This document shows, one piece after another, positions 25,157 through 32,915 of a DNA stretch of 35,692 nucleotides. Origin of the DNA: Rhodoferax sp. (lineage in GTDB: Bacteria > Pseudomonadota > Gammaproteobacteria > Burkholderiales > Burkholderiaceae_C); NCBI RefSeq assembly GCF_025356155.1, contig NZ_JANXUQ010000047.1:1-35692 (forward strand), in the 5' to 3' direction. Made by a program: the position numbers and the translations under genes. How positions within the stretch are numbered: the first letter of the stretch is position 1; each line of letters opens with the position of its first letter. The notes beneath the pieces are model-generated. The model had not been told where the DNA came from, searched no databases, and worked only from the letters and a program-made list of their open reading frames with translations.

Positions 25157-26098
25157 CTAGGCGTATTCGGCCAAAGACAGCTTCATTTTCTTCATCGCAG
25201 CCACTTCGATTTGGCGAATGCGCTCGGCACTTACGCCATATTCGGCGGCTAACTCATGTAGCGTCATACCGCCCGAGTTGTCGTCATTGACCTTCAACCA
25301 GCGCTCTTCAACGATGCGGCGGCTGCGGGCATCCAGGCCTTCCAGTGCAGCAGCAATGCCATCGGTGGCCAGCACGTCGCGCTGGTGCGCCTCGATCATG
25401 GAGATGGGCTCGTGGTTGGTGTCGGTCAGGTAGGCAATCGGGCCAAAGGCGTCCTCGCCATCGTCTGACGGAGACGGGTCCAGCAACACATCACCACCTG
25501 ACATGCGGGTTTCCATCTCGATCACCTCTTCGGGTTTGACCTTTAGTTCGCGCGCCATGGCGGCGATCTGCTGCGGGTTCAGCGTGTCGCGGTGTGTGCC
25601 AACATCGGCTGCGGCATCGTCGCTCTTGAAGCGCTGCTTCATGGAGCGCAGATTGAAGAACAGCTTGCGCTGGGCCTTGGTCGTGGCGACCTTAACCATG
25701 CGCCAATTCTTCAGAATGTATTCGTGGATTTCGGCCTTGATCCAGTGCAGCGCGTAGCTGACCAAACGCACGCCTTGGTCTGGGTCGAAGCGTTTGACGG
25801 CCTTCATCAGACCTACATTGCCTTCCTGGATCAGGTCACCGTGCGGCAAGCCGTAACCCAAGTACTGGCGCGAAACTGACACTACCAAACGCAAGTGAGA
25901 GAGTACTAACTTACCCGCTGCTTCAAGGTCGTTGCCATTTTTGAATTTGCGCGAGAACTCCTGCTCTTCTTCAAGTGTGAGCATGGGCAGGCGGTTGGCG
26001 GCAGAAATATAGGCATCCAAATTGCCCAGCGACGGTACAACCGACCATGGATTGGCCAGTGTTACGGCTGTAGATGCGTGTCCTAATGGGTATGACAT
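25157..26098 (-). CDS. rpoH: heat-shock sigma factor RpoH (sigma-32)
   Basis: The 313-aa protein has sigma-70 family region 2 (DLIQEGNVGLMKAVKRFDP, YALHWIKAEIHEYIL) and region 4 helix-turn-helix (TLHELAAEYGVSAERIRQIEVAAMKKMK). The RpoH box QRKLFFNLR, which distinguishes sigma-32 from other sigma factors, is present. It directs RNA polymerase to heat-shock promoters. The start ATG is preceded by AAGGAGTTCAGGT. A perfect CIRCE operator lies 31 bp upstream of the start, so its transcription is probably repressed by HrcA. Confidence 0.96.
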   Translation of the reverse strand: MSYPLGHASTAVTLANPWSVVPSLGNLDAYISAANRLPMLTLEEEQEFSRKFKNGNDLEAAGKLVLSHLRLVVSVSRQYLGYGLPHGDLIQEGNVGLMKAVKRFDPDQGVRLVSYALHWIKAEIHEYILKNWRMVKVATTKAQRKLFFNLRSMKQRFKSDDAAADVGTHRDTLNPQQIAAMARELKVKPEEVIEMETRMSGGDVLLDPSPSDDGEDAFGPIAYLTDTNHEPISMIEAHQRDVLATDGIAAALEGLDARSRRIVEERWLKVNDDNSGGMTLHELAAEYGVSAERIRQIEVAAMKKMKLSLAEYA

Positions 26099-26128
26099 AC
26101 CTGAACTCCTTGTGTCTTGCTGGCAATA

Positions 26129-26155
26129 TTAGCACTCTCTATGAGTGAGTGCTAA
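26129..26155. promoter_or_regulatory. CIRCE operator (HrcA binding site) upstream of rpoH
   Basis: TTAGCACTC (26129-26137), nine bases, then GAGTGCTAA (26147-26155) is a perfect match to the CIRCE consensus TTAGCACTC-N9-GAGTGCTAA. It lies between rpoH (start at 26098, minus strand) and the nrdJ upstream region. HrcA binds CIRCE and represses heat-shock genes until protein folding is overloaded. The placement near the rpoH start indicates HrcA control of sigma-32 itself. Confidence 0.93.
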
Positions 26156-26536
26156 TAGAGAAGTTCAATGCCCCCGATCAATAAAGGTAGATGGTGCGGG
26201 GTGTTGCGTCTACAACTTGGTACGGGTAGTCTCATTTTCAATGGAGTTGTAACGAAATTTGCGTGCGCTGGGAGACGAATGCTTTTGTAACGGACGAAAA
26301 TGACAAAAAATACTAGCTATGGGAAGCATAGCGGCCGCCCCAATAGACCCGGGGGCTGGATGGTGTTTTTTTCAATGTGAAATTTAATAGCTGCCTAAAG
26401 CCGGTTCAAGCGCGACAAACGGCGTCAAACTACTGCCAGAATCAGCCCCCTTCGCGCGCAAAGCGCCGCGCCGCGACCGGTGTGCCAGACATCCCAATAG
26501 GCGCACCCCCTGGCACTTTTCTCAGGAGATAACGAC
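26156..26536. other. long intergenic region upstream of nrdJ
   Basis: This 381-bp stretch has no credible gene. It contains palindrome copy 5 (26316-26332), a lone ATAGC half site near 26389 and CG-rich short arms around 26450-26475. The ribosome site is CAGGAGA before the ATG at 26537. I searched by eye for the B12-box and other conserved cobalamin riboswitch blocks, which would suit a B12-dependent reductase, and did not find them. The nrdJ promoter must lie here but is not recognisable. Confidence 0.6.
26316..26332. repeat. interspersed palindrome GCTAT-N7-ATAGC, copy 5 (intergenic)
   Basis: GCTAT GGGAAGC ATAGC has perfect 5-bp arms that extend to 6 bp (GCTATG/CATAGC) with a 5-nt loop. 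It is the only copy in this window outside a gene. Confidence 0.6.
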
Positions 26537-29500
26537 ATGAAACGCGACCCTATTACCCCCACCCAAAACCAGATCGTGATCCAGCCCATCAGCCGCGACG
26601 TGTTGGCCGAAAAATACCTCAAACCCGGTGAAACCGGTATTGAAGACCTGTTCGCCCGCGTGGCCCGCGCGCTGGCATCGGTCGAAAAAGAAGAGGACCG
26701 CGCCAAGTACGAAGCCATCTTCCTGGAAAACCTGTACGCCGGCGCCATTGGCGCAGGCCGCATCATGAGTGCCGCGGGCACCGACATCCAGGCCACGCTG
26801 ATCAACTGCTTTGTGCAGCCGGTGGGCGATTGCATCCAGGGCATGGACGAAGACGGCTACCCAGGTATCTACGAGGCCCTGCGCGAGGCCGCAGAGACCA
26901 TGCGCCGCGGGGGTGGTGTGGGGTATGACTTCTCGCGCATCCGCCCACGCGGCGCGGCGGTCAAAGGCACAGCGTCCATGGCGTCCGGCCCGTGCAGCTA
27001 TATCAATGTGTTCGACCAGTCCTGCTCCACGGTGGAGAGCGCCGGCGCACGCCGCGGTGCGCAGATGGGCGTGTTGCGTGTGGACCATCCGGATGTGATG
27101 GAGTTCATCACCGCCAAGCGCACAACTGGGCGCTGGAACAACTTCAATGTGTCGGTGGGCATGACCGACACCTTCATGGAAGCCCTGATCGCCGACCAGC
27201 CGTGGGAACTGGTGCACACCGCCAAGCCGGGTGCAGGCCTGCTGGACAAGGGCGCCTTCCAGCGCGCGGATGGCAAGTGGGTCTACCAGACGCTGAAAGC
27301 GCGCGAACTGTGGGACACCGTGATGCGCTCCACCTACGACTTTGCTGAGCCCGGCATTTTGTTCCTGGATCACATCAACAAAGACAACAACCTGCGCTAC
27401 TGCGAGACCATCGCCGCGACCAACCCCTGCGTGACGGCTGACACCTGGGTTTTGACAACCGATGGCCCCGCGCAAGTGGCTGATCTGATTGGCAAAGACT
27501 TCTCGGCCGTGGTGGATGGCAAGGCCTACAAGGTGGAGAGCGAAGGCTTCTTCAAGACCGGCCACAAGCCCGTGCTGGCGCTGCGCACCCGCGAAGGCCA
27601 CGCATTGCGCCTGACTGCCGACCACCGTGTGCGCCGCGTGGCACGCAAGACCCGTTACGTGCTCGAAGCCGAATGGGTGCCCGCTGCGCTACTGCGCCAG
27701 GGTGACGAGATCGTGCTGCACGATCACCGCGCTTTGGGCGGCTGGGACGGGGTGGGCACACAGGAGCAGGGCTATTTGCTCGGTCTGCTGGTGGGCGACG
27801 GCACGCTGAAGAGTGACAAGGCGGTTATCTCCGTCTGGGCGCCGGAGCTAAAGCAAGTTGCCAATGGCACGGTGGCCTATGCCAGCACGGGTGCGGCAGG
27901 CATTGTTGCCGCGGCAGAAGCAGCTGCGTCGACCCTGTCGCACCGCGCCGATTTTCGTGGCTTTCAGCGGCCCATAGCAGGCCGAGGTGAGGCGCGCATG
28001 GTGTCGGGCGCCGTGTGGCATCTGGCCCATGGCTTTGGCATGCGCCCTGGCCACAAGACCATTACACCGGCCATGGAGGCAGGCTCGTCCGACTTCTCGG
28101 TGGGGCTGCTGCGCGGTTTGTTTGATGCAGACGGTTCCGTGCAAGGCACGCAAGACAAGGGCGTCAGCGTGCGCCTGGCCCAGAGCGATCTGGGCCTGCT
28201 GCAGTCGGTGCAGCGCATGTTACTGCGCCTGGGTGTTGCAGCGACCGTTTACCCCAATCGCCGCCCGGCCCAAGCGAAGTCTATGCCTGACGGAAAAGGC
28301 GGCATGAAGGCCTATGAAACCGATGCGCAGCACGAACTGATCATCAGCGGCAGCAGCCTGCAGGTGTACGCAGACCGCATAGGCTTTGCCGACACCCACA
28401 AGGCGGAGCGCCTGGAGCAGTCGTTGGCAAATTACCGCCGCGCCCTGAATGCCGAGCGTTTTACCGCCACCGTGGAATCCGTGACCGATGACGGCAGCGA
28501 GGACGTGTATGACGTCACCGTAGCCGATGTGCATGCCTTCGACGCCAATGGCCTGTATGTGCACAACTGCGGCGAACAGCCATTGCCCTCCTACGGCTGT
28601 TGCGACCTGGGCCCCATCATCCTGACGCGTTTCATCCGCCACCCATTCGGCTTTGCTGGCGTGCCCGCATTTGACTTCGAAGCCTTTGAGAAATCCGTGG
28701 CGATCCAGGTTCGGGCCTTGGACAATGTGCTGGACGTAACCTTCTGGCCGCTGCAGCAGCAGCGCGACGAATCGTCGGCCAAGCGCCGCATCGGTGTGGG
28801 CTTTACCGGCATGGGCAATGCACTGGCCATGCTGTGCCTGCGTTACGACAAGGCCGAGGGCCGTGCAATGGCGACCCGCATTGCGACCAGCATGCGCGAT
28901 GCGGCCTACACCGCGTCCGTGGCGCTGGCGCAAGAGAAGGGCGCCTTCCCCAAGTTCGACGCCGATGGTTATCTGGAGGCCGGCACCTTTGCCAGCCGCC
29001 TGCCGGCTGCATTAAAGGATTCCATCCGCAAGCATGGCATACGCAATAGTCACCTGCTGTCGATCGCACCAACGGGCACCGTGAGCCTGGCCTTTGCCGA
29101 CAACGCATCCAACGGAATCGAGCCGCCGTTCTCGTGGATGTACAAGCGCAAGAAGCGCGAGGGTGATGGCAGCTACACCGAATACTCGGTCGAAGACCAC
29201 GCCTGGCGCCTGTACCACGAGCTGGGTGGTGATGTGAACCAGTTGCCCGACTACTTTGTGTCCGCGCTGGAGATGTCGGCCACCGACCATATTGCAATGA
29301 TGGAAGCGGTGCAGCCCTTTGTTGACACCGCCATCTCCAAGACGGTCAACGTGCCGGCCGACTACCCGTACGACGACTTCAAGAACCTGTACCAGCAGGC
29401 ATGGAATGCACGCCTCAAAGGCCTGGCCACGTACCGGCCCAATGCCATTCTGGGCTCGGTGTTGCATGTGACGCCGACCGAGACTGCTGCTGCTCCGGTG

Positions 29501-30154
29501 GCGCCCACGCCCCCCGCTCCCGTGGTGGACCCGATGCGCACCGTGATCGAACGCCGCCCCAAAGGTGCGCTGTCAGCCGTCGCAGAAAAGGTGGACTACT
29601 GGACGCAGGAAGGCCACAAGACGCTGTACCTGCTGGTGTCCTTTTTACCGGTGCCGCTGCCCAATGGCGGCACGGTGGACCGTGCCATTGAGTTCTTCAT
29701 GCCCGTGGGGCAGAGCGGTGAATCGCAACAGTGGATCACGTCCAGCATGCGCCTGCTTTCGCTGGCCGCACGCGGTGGTTTCCTGGAGCGCGCACTCAGC
29801 GATATGCGCAAGGTCGCCTGGGACCGTGGCCCCGTGCGACTGGGCACACACCAGAAGGAAGACGGCACACAAGTACCGATGTGGCATGACTCCGAAGTGG
29901 CGGCCATGGCCTTTGCCATCCAGAACATCCAGGCCCAGCGCAACCGCACCAAGACCAGCAACTACAACCGCCGTTCCACCGATGCGCAGAACGAGTCCGA
30001 CACGCTGCTGCCGCAACAGGAAAGCGCTCTGGCCACCGCCCCCCTGCCCGTCATGGCGGGTAAAAAATGCAGCGAATGCGGTGCCCACGCGGTGATCCGC
30101 AAAGATGGTTGCGACTACTGCACACAGTGTGGCCACGTGGGAAGCTGTGGGTGA
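26537..30154 (+). CDS. nrdJ: adenosylcobalamin-dependent (class II) ribonucleotide reductase containing an intein
   Basis: The frame has 1205 codons. Residues 1-297 and 678-1205 are the reductase (825 aa after splicing), and 298-677 are an intein. Class II features include NCFVQPVGDC (redox Cys91), MRRGGGVGYDFSRIRPRG, and the catalytic loop N-P-C-G-E-Q rebuilt by splicing (Cys678 becomes 298, Glu680 follows). SIAPTGTVSLAFADNASNGIEP is the conserved substrate and phosphate-binding region. The C-terminus has a zinc ribbon with Cys1178, 1181, 1192, 1195, 1198 and 1204, which may help re-reduce the active site. No class I radical subunit is encoded next to it. It reduces ribonucleotides to deoxyribonucleotides using B12. 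The stop overlaps the next gene (GTGA). Confidence 0.93.
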   Translation: MKRDPITPTQNQIVIQPISRDVLAEKYLKPGETGIEDLFARVARALASVEKEEDRAKYEAIFLENLYAGAIGAGRIMSAAGTDIQATLINCFVQPVGDCIQGMDEDGYPGIYEALREAAETMRRGGGVGYDFSRIRPRGAAVKGTASMASGPCSYINVFDQSCSTVESAGARRGAQMGVLRVDHPDVMEFITAKRTTGRWNNFNVSVGMTDTFMEALIADQPWELVHTAKPGAGLLDKGAFQRADGKWVYQTLKARELWDTVMRSTYDFAEPGILFLDHINKDNNLRYCETIAATNPCVTADTWVLTTDGPAQVADLIGKDFSAVVDGKAYKVESEGFFKTGHKPVLALRTREGHALRLTADHRVRRVARKTRYVLEAEWVPAALLRQGDEIVLHDHRALGGWDGVGTQEQGYLLGLLVGDGTLKSDKAVISVWAPELKQVANGTVAYASTGAAGIVAAAEAAASTLSHRADFRGFQRPIAGRGEARMVSGAVWHLAHGFGMRPGHKTITPAMEAGSSDFSVGLLRGLFDADGSVQGTQDKGVSVRLAQSDLGLLQSVQRMLLRLGVAATVYPNRRPAQAKSMPDGKGGMKAYETDAQHELIISGSSLQVYADRIGFADTHKAERLEQSLANYRRALNAERFTATVESVTDDGSEDVYDVTVADVHAFDANGLYVHNCGEQPLPSYGCCDLGPIILTRFIRHPFGFAGVPAFDFEAFEKSVAIQVRALDNVLDVTFWPLQQQRDESSAKRRIGVGFTGMGNALAMLCLRYDKAEGRAMATRIATSMRDAAYTASVALAQEKGAFPKFDADGYLEAGTFASRLPAALKDSIRKHGIRNSHLLSIAPTGTVSLAFADNASNGIEPPFSWMYKRKKREGDGSYTEYSVEDHAWRLYHELGGDVNQLPDYFVSALEMSATDHIAMMEAVQPFVDTAISKTVNVPADYPYDDFKNLYQQAWNARLKGLATYRPNAILGSVLHVTPTETAAAPVAPTPPAPVVDPMRTVIERRPKGALSAVAEKVDYWTQEGHKTLYLLVSFLPVPLPNGGTVDRAIEFFMPVGQSGESQQWITSSMRLLSLAARGGFLERALSDMRKVAWDRGPVRLGTHQKEDGTQVPMWHDSEVAAMAFAIQNIQAQRNRTKTSNYNRRSTDAQNESDTLLPQQESALATAPLPVMAGKKCSECGAHAVIRKDGCDYCTQCGHVGSCG
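27428..28567 (+). mobile_element. NrdJ intein with LAGLIDADG homing endonuclease
   Basis: This 380-codon in-frame insertion starts at Cys298 (block A: CVTADTWVLTTDG) and ends at His-Asn before extein Cys678. Splicing blocks are complete: block B LRLTADH (T63, H66 of the intein), block F EDVYDVTVADVHAF (358-371) and block G LYVHN with Cys+1. The endonuclease occupies about intein residues 115-320, with two LAGLIDADG motifs, GYLLGLLVGDG (115-125) and LLRGLFDADG (227-236). Both catalytic Asp are kept, so it may be active. The insertion site is just before the predicted thiyl-radical cysteine, so the enzyme is inactive until splicing. This site is known to host inteins in RNR genes. Confidence 0.93.
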
Positions 30155-30747
30155 ACCAGGCGCTGGCCGACACGGTCGGCTCGCTGATGCAGTCGCGCCG
30201 GACCATCCTGCCCAAGCGCCTGGTCGCTCCAGGCCCCGATACCGTGCAGTTGCAGCAGATCTTTGCCGCAGCCGCATCGGCGCCCGACCATGGCCAGGTG
30301 CGGCCCTGGCGCTTCGTCGTGGTGCCGCAGGAGGCGCGTGCCGCACTGGCTCAGGCCTTTGGTGCAGCGCTGCGGGAGCGTGACCCGCAGGCCGCAGCCG
30401 AACAGGTCTTGCAAGCGCAAGAAAAAGCCCACCGCGCGCCGTGCCTGATGCTGGTGGTGGTCAATGCCAACTGTGGTGACCTAGGCATCGATTTGTATGA
30501 GCGCATCGTCTCCACCGGCTGCGCCCTGCAAAACATGCTGTTGGTCGCCACTGCCCTGGGCTATGGCTCGGCGCTGACCAGTGGCAAGGCGTTAAGGTCA
30601 ACGGTCTTGCGCGCATTGTTTGGCCTGGAGGCTGGTGAACACGCCCTGTGCTTCATCAGCATCGGAAATATTGCATCCCGCAAGCAAAGCCCGCGTCAAC
30701 GCCCCGTGCCGAATGACTATGTTTCTAACCTGACCCCGCACCCATGA
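30151..30747 (+). CDS. nitroreductase family protein
   Basis: A GTG start at 30151 overlaps the nrdJ stop as GTGA and gives 198 aa. ATG at 30190 (MQSRRTILPKRL) is an alternative. The flavin-binding N-terminus SRRTILPKRL, the APDHGQVRPWRFVVV segment and the C-terminal IVSTGCALQNMLLVATALGYGSALTSG region are those of FMN-dependent nitroreductases. The physiological substrate is unknown. Coupling to nrdJ could point to reductive or flavin chemistry linked to dNTP or cobalamin metabolism, but that is inference. Its end overlaps the next gene by ATGA. Confidence 0.86.
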   Translation: MNQALADTVGSLMQSRRTILPKRLVAPGPDTVQLQQIFAAAASAPDHGQVRPWRFVVVPQEARAALAQAFGAALRERDPQAAAEQVLQAQEKAHRAPCLMLVVVNANCGDLGIDLYERIVSTGCALQNMLLVATALGYGSALTSGKALRSTVLRALFGLEAGEHALCFISIGNIASRKQSPRQRPVPNDYVSNLTPHP

Positions 30748-31649
30748 CCAACAGCCCGATGCGTACCAAAGACCTGCTGCTGATACTGACCGTCATCCTG
30801 GTGTGGGGCGTCAACTTCGCGGTGATCAAGGTCGGCGTGGCCGACGTGCCACCGCTGATGCTGGGCGGTTTGCGCTTCCTGCTGGCGGCGTTTCCGGCAC
30901 TGCTGTTTCTGCGTCCGCCCAAGGTGCCAATCCGCTTGTTCGTTTTGTACGGCATGACGATCTCGGTGGGACAATTCTCGCTGCTGTTCACGGCCATACA
31001 CGTTGGTATGCCCACTGGGCTGGCGTCGCTGGTGTTGCAGTCGCAGGCCTTCTTCACGATGTTGTTTGCCGCCGTTTGGCTCAAGGAGCAATGGCATGCC
31101 AACCAATTGGCGGGTCTGGTGCTGGCTGCCGGTGGCTTGTTGTTGATTGGCAGCGCGCATGGCCTGTCTATGCCGTTGGCAGGTTTTATGCTGACCATTG
31201 CTGCGGCAGTCATGTGGGCCTGCGGCAATATCGTGACCCGTACGGTAGGGCGCTATGGCCCCATGAACCAACTCGCGTTTGTGGTCTGGGCCAGCCTGGT
31301 GCCGCCGCTGCCGCTGCTGCTGTTGTCTGCATGGCTGGAAGGGCCGCAGGCCATGGCCACGGCCTTGGCGCACTTCAGTTGGACCGCTTTTGGTGCCGTT
31401 GCCTATCTGGCCTGGGCGGCCACACTGTTTGGTTATGGTGTGTGGACGGCGCTGCTGTCACGCTACCCGGCCAACCGCATCGCGCCGTTCTCTCTACTGG
31501 TGCCGCTGGTCGGTCTGACGACGGGTTGGATAGTGTTTGGCGAGGTGCTCCAGCCCGTGCACTTTGCCGGTGGCGCCCTGTTGATGGCGGGCCTATTGGT
31601 GAACCTGTTTGGCGGCCGCCTGTTTGCACGGTTGAAACTGCAAGCCTGA
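30744..31649 (+). CDS. EamA/DMT-family transporter
   Basis: The 301-aa protein has about ten membrane helices in two EamA halves (each about 130 residues). The first begins LLLILTVILVWGVNFAVIKVG, and a later block is RYPANRIAPFSLLVPLVGL, as in the RhaT/EamA drug/metabolite transporters that often export amino acids or related metabolites. The substrate cannot be assigned. It is coupled by ATGA to the nitroreductase and separated from the MFS gene by 33 bp. Confidence 0.88.
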   Translation: MTNSPMRTKDLLLILTVILVWGVNFAVIKVGVADVPPLMLGGLRFLLAAFPALLFLRPPKVPIRLFVLYGMTISVGQFSLLFTAIHVGMPTGLASLVLQSQAFFTMLFAAVWLKEQWHANQLAGLVLAAGGLLLIGSAHGLSMPLAGFMLTIAAAVMWACGNIVTRTVGRYGPMNQLAFVVWASLVPPLPLLLLSAWLEGPQAMATALAHFSWTAFGAVAYLAWAATLFGYGVWTALLSRYPANRIAPFSLLVPLVGLTTGWIVFGEVLQPVHFAGGALLMAGLLVNLFGGRLFARLKLQA

Positions 31650-31682
31650 CGTTGGAGTGGATAGGCATGTTCCAATAGTCGC

Positions 31683-32915
31683 ATGAACCCCGACGCACAC
31701 AAACTTTGGCTGGCCCCGCAGTGGGCTTTTGCGGTTTTACTGGCCCTGCTGGGCATGCTGGGCCCGTTCTCCATCGACACCTACCTGCCAGCCTTTGCCG
31801 ACATCACACGCTCGCTGGATGCGACGCCGGTGCAAATGCAGCAGACCCTGTCCGCCTACCTGTTTGGCTTTGCTTTCATGAGCCTGTTCCACGGCGCCTT
31901 CTCGGACAGCTTTGGCCGCAGGCCGGTGGTGCTGTGGGGTCTGGCGGCTTTTACCGTGGCGTCCGCCGGTTGCGCGTTGTCGCAAAGCATTGGGCAACTG
32001 ATATTTTTCCGCGCCATGCAAGGTCTGTCCACCGGTGCCGGCATCGTGGTGTCGCGCGCGGTGATACGTGACATGTATCCGCCGTCGCAAGCGCAAAAGG
32101 TCATGAGCCAAGTCACTATCTTCTTTGGTGTGGCCCCGGCGATTGCGCCCATGGTGGGCGGGTGGATGCTGGTGCATGTCAGTTGGCATGGCATCTTCTG
32201 GTTTTTGACCGGTGTGGGTGTTGTCTTGTGGTTGGCCATTTACCGTGCACTGCCCGAAACCCTGCACGCCACACAGCGCCAACACTTCCACCCCAAGAAC
32301 CTGATGGCTGGTTACTGGCAACTGGGCTCGGACCCACGATTCTTTCTGCTGGCATTGGCCAGCGGCATTCCGTTCAACGGCATGTTTCTGTACATCCTTA
32401 GCGCGCCAGTTTTTTTGGGTGAGCATTTGCAATTGCAGCCGCAGCAATTCTTCTGGTGTTTTCTGATGACCATTGGCGGCATCATGGGTGGGGCCTTGGT
32501 CAGTGGACGCATGGCGGGCAAGATCAAACCGACCCGCCAAATTCGCATTGGTTTCTCCATCATGCTGGTCATTGCCGTGATCAATCTCGTGGCCAACTTG
32601 CTGTTCAAGGCACACGTCAGTTGGGCGCTGTTTCCACTGGGTATTTTTTCCTTCGGTTGGGCGCTCATGGTGCCTGTGGTCACGCTGCTGGTGCTGGACC
32701 TGCACCCTGAGCGGCGCGGCATGGCATCAAGCTTGCAAATGTTTGTGGGGTCTACTGCCAACGGCATCGTGGCCGGGGTGATCTCACCACTGGTCATGCA
32801 TTCGACTGTGGCACTGGCCGCATCGTCGCTGCTGATGATGTGCCTGGGCCTGGTTTCTTGGTCGTATATTCGCCACCGCTGGCCCGAAATCGGGCATACC
32901 ATTGCGCATGGTTAA
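31683..32915 (+). CDS. Bcr/CflA-type multidrug MFS transporter
   Basis: The 410-aa protein has 12 predicted membrane helices. The N-terminal SIDTYLPAFADI and motif A GAFSDSFGRRPVVLWG are characteristic of the Bcr/CflA drug-resistance subfamily. SRAVIRDMYPPSQAQKVMSQ also fits. It would export small compounds in exchange for protons at the inner membrane. The substrate is unknown. It overlaps the next gene by 8 nt (32908-32915). Confidence 0.9.
   Translation: MNPDAHKLWLAPQWAFAVLLALLGMLGPFSIDTYLPAFADITRSLDATPVQMQQTLSAYLFGFAFMSLFHGAFSDSFGRRPVVLWGLAAFTVASAGCALSQSIGQLIFFRAMQGLSTGAGIVVSRAVIRDMYPPSQAQKVMSQVTIFFGVAPAIAPMVGGWMLVHVSWHGIFWFLTGVGVVLWLAIYRALPETLHATQRQHFHPKNLMAGYWQLGSDPRFFLLALASGIPFNGMFLYILSAPVFLGEHLQLQPQQFFWCFLMTIGGIMGGALVSGRMAGKIKPTRQIRIGFSIMLVIAVINLVANLLFKAHVSWALFPLGIFSFGWALMVPVVTLLVLDLHPERRGMASSLQMFVGSTANGIVAGVISPLVMHSTVALAASSLLMMCLGLVSWSYIRHRWPEIGHTIAHG

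Noticed and set aside
26380..26400. A sixth palindrome copy near AATTTAATAGCTGCC.
   Set aside because: It has the right half and flank but no GCTAT arm at the proper distance, so it was kept only as a half site.
26156..26536. Cobalamin riboswitch upstream of nrdJ.
   Set aside because: The conserved B12-box and the other core blocks were not found by eye. A covariance search would be decisive.
26522..27625. Minus-strand open frame opposite the start of nrdJ.
   Set aside because: It is antisense to conserved reductase sequence and matches no family that I know.
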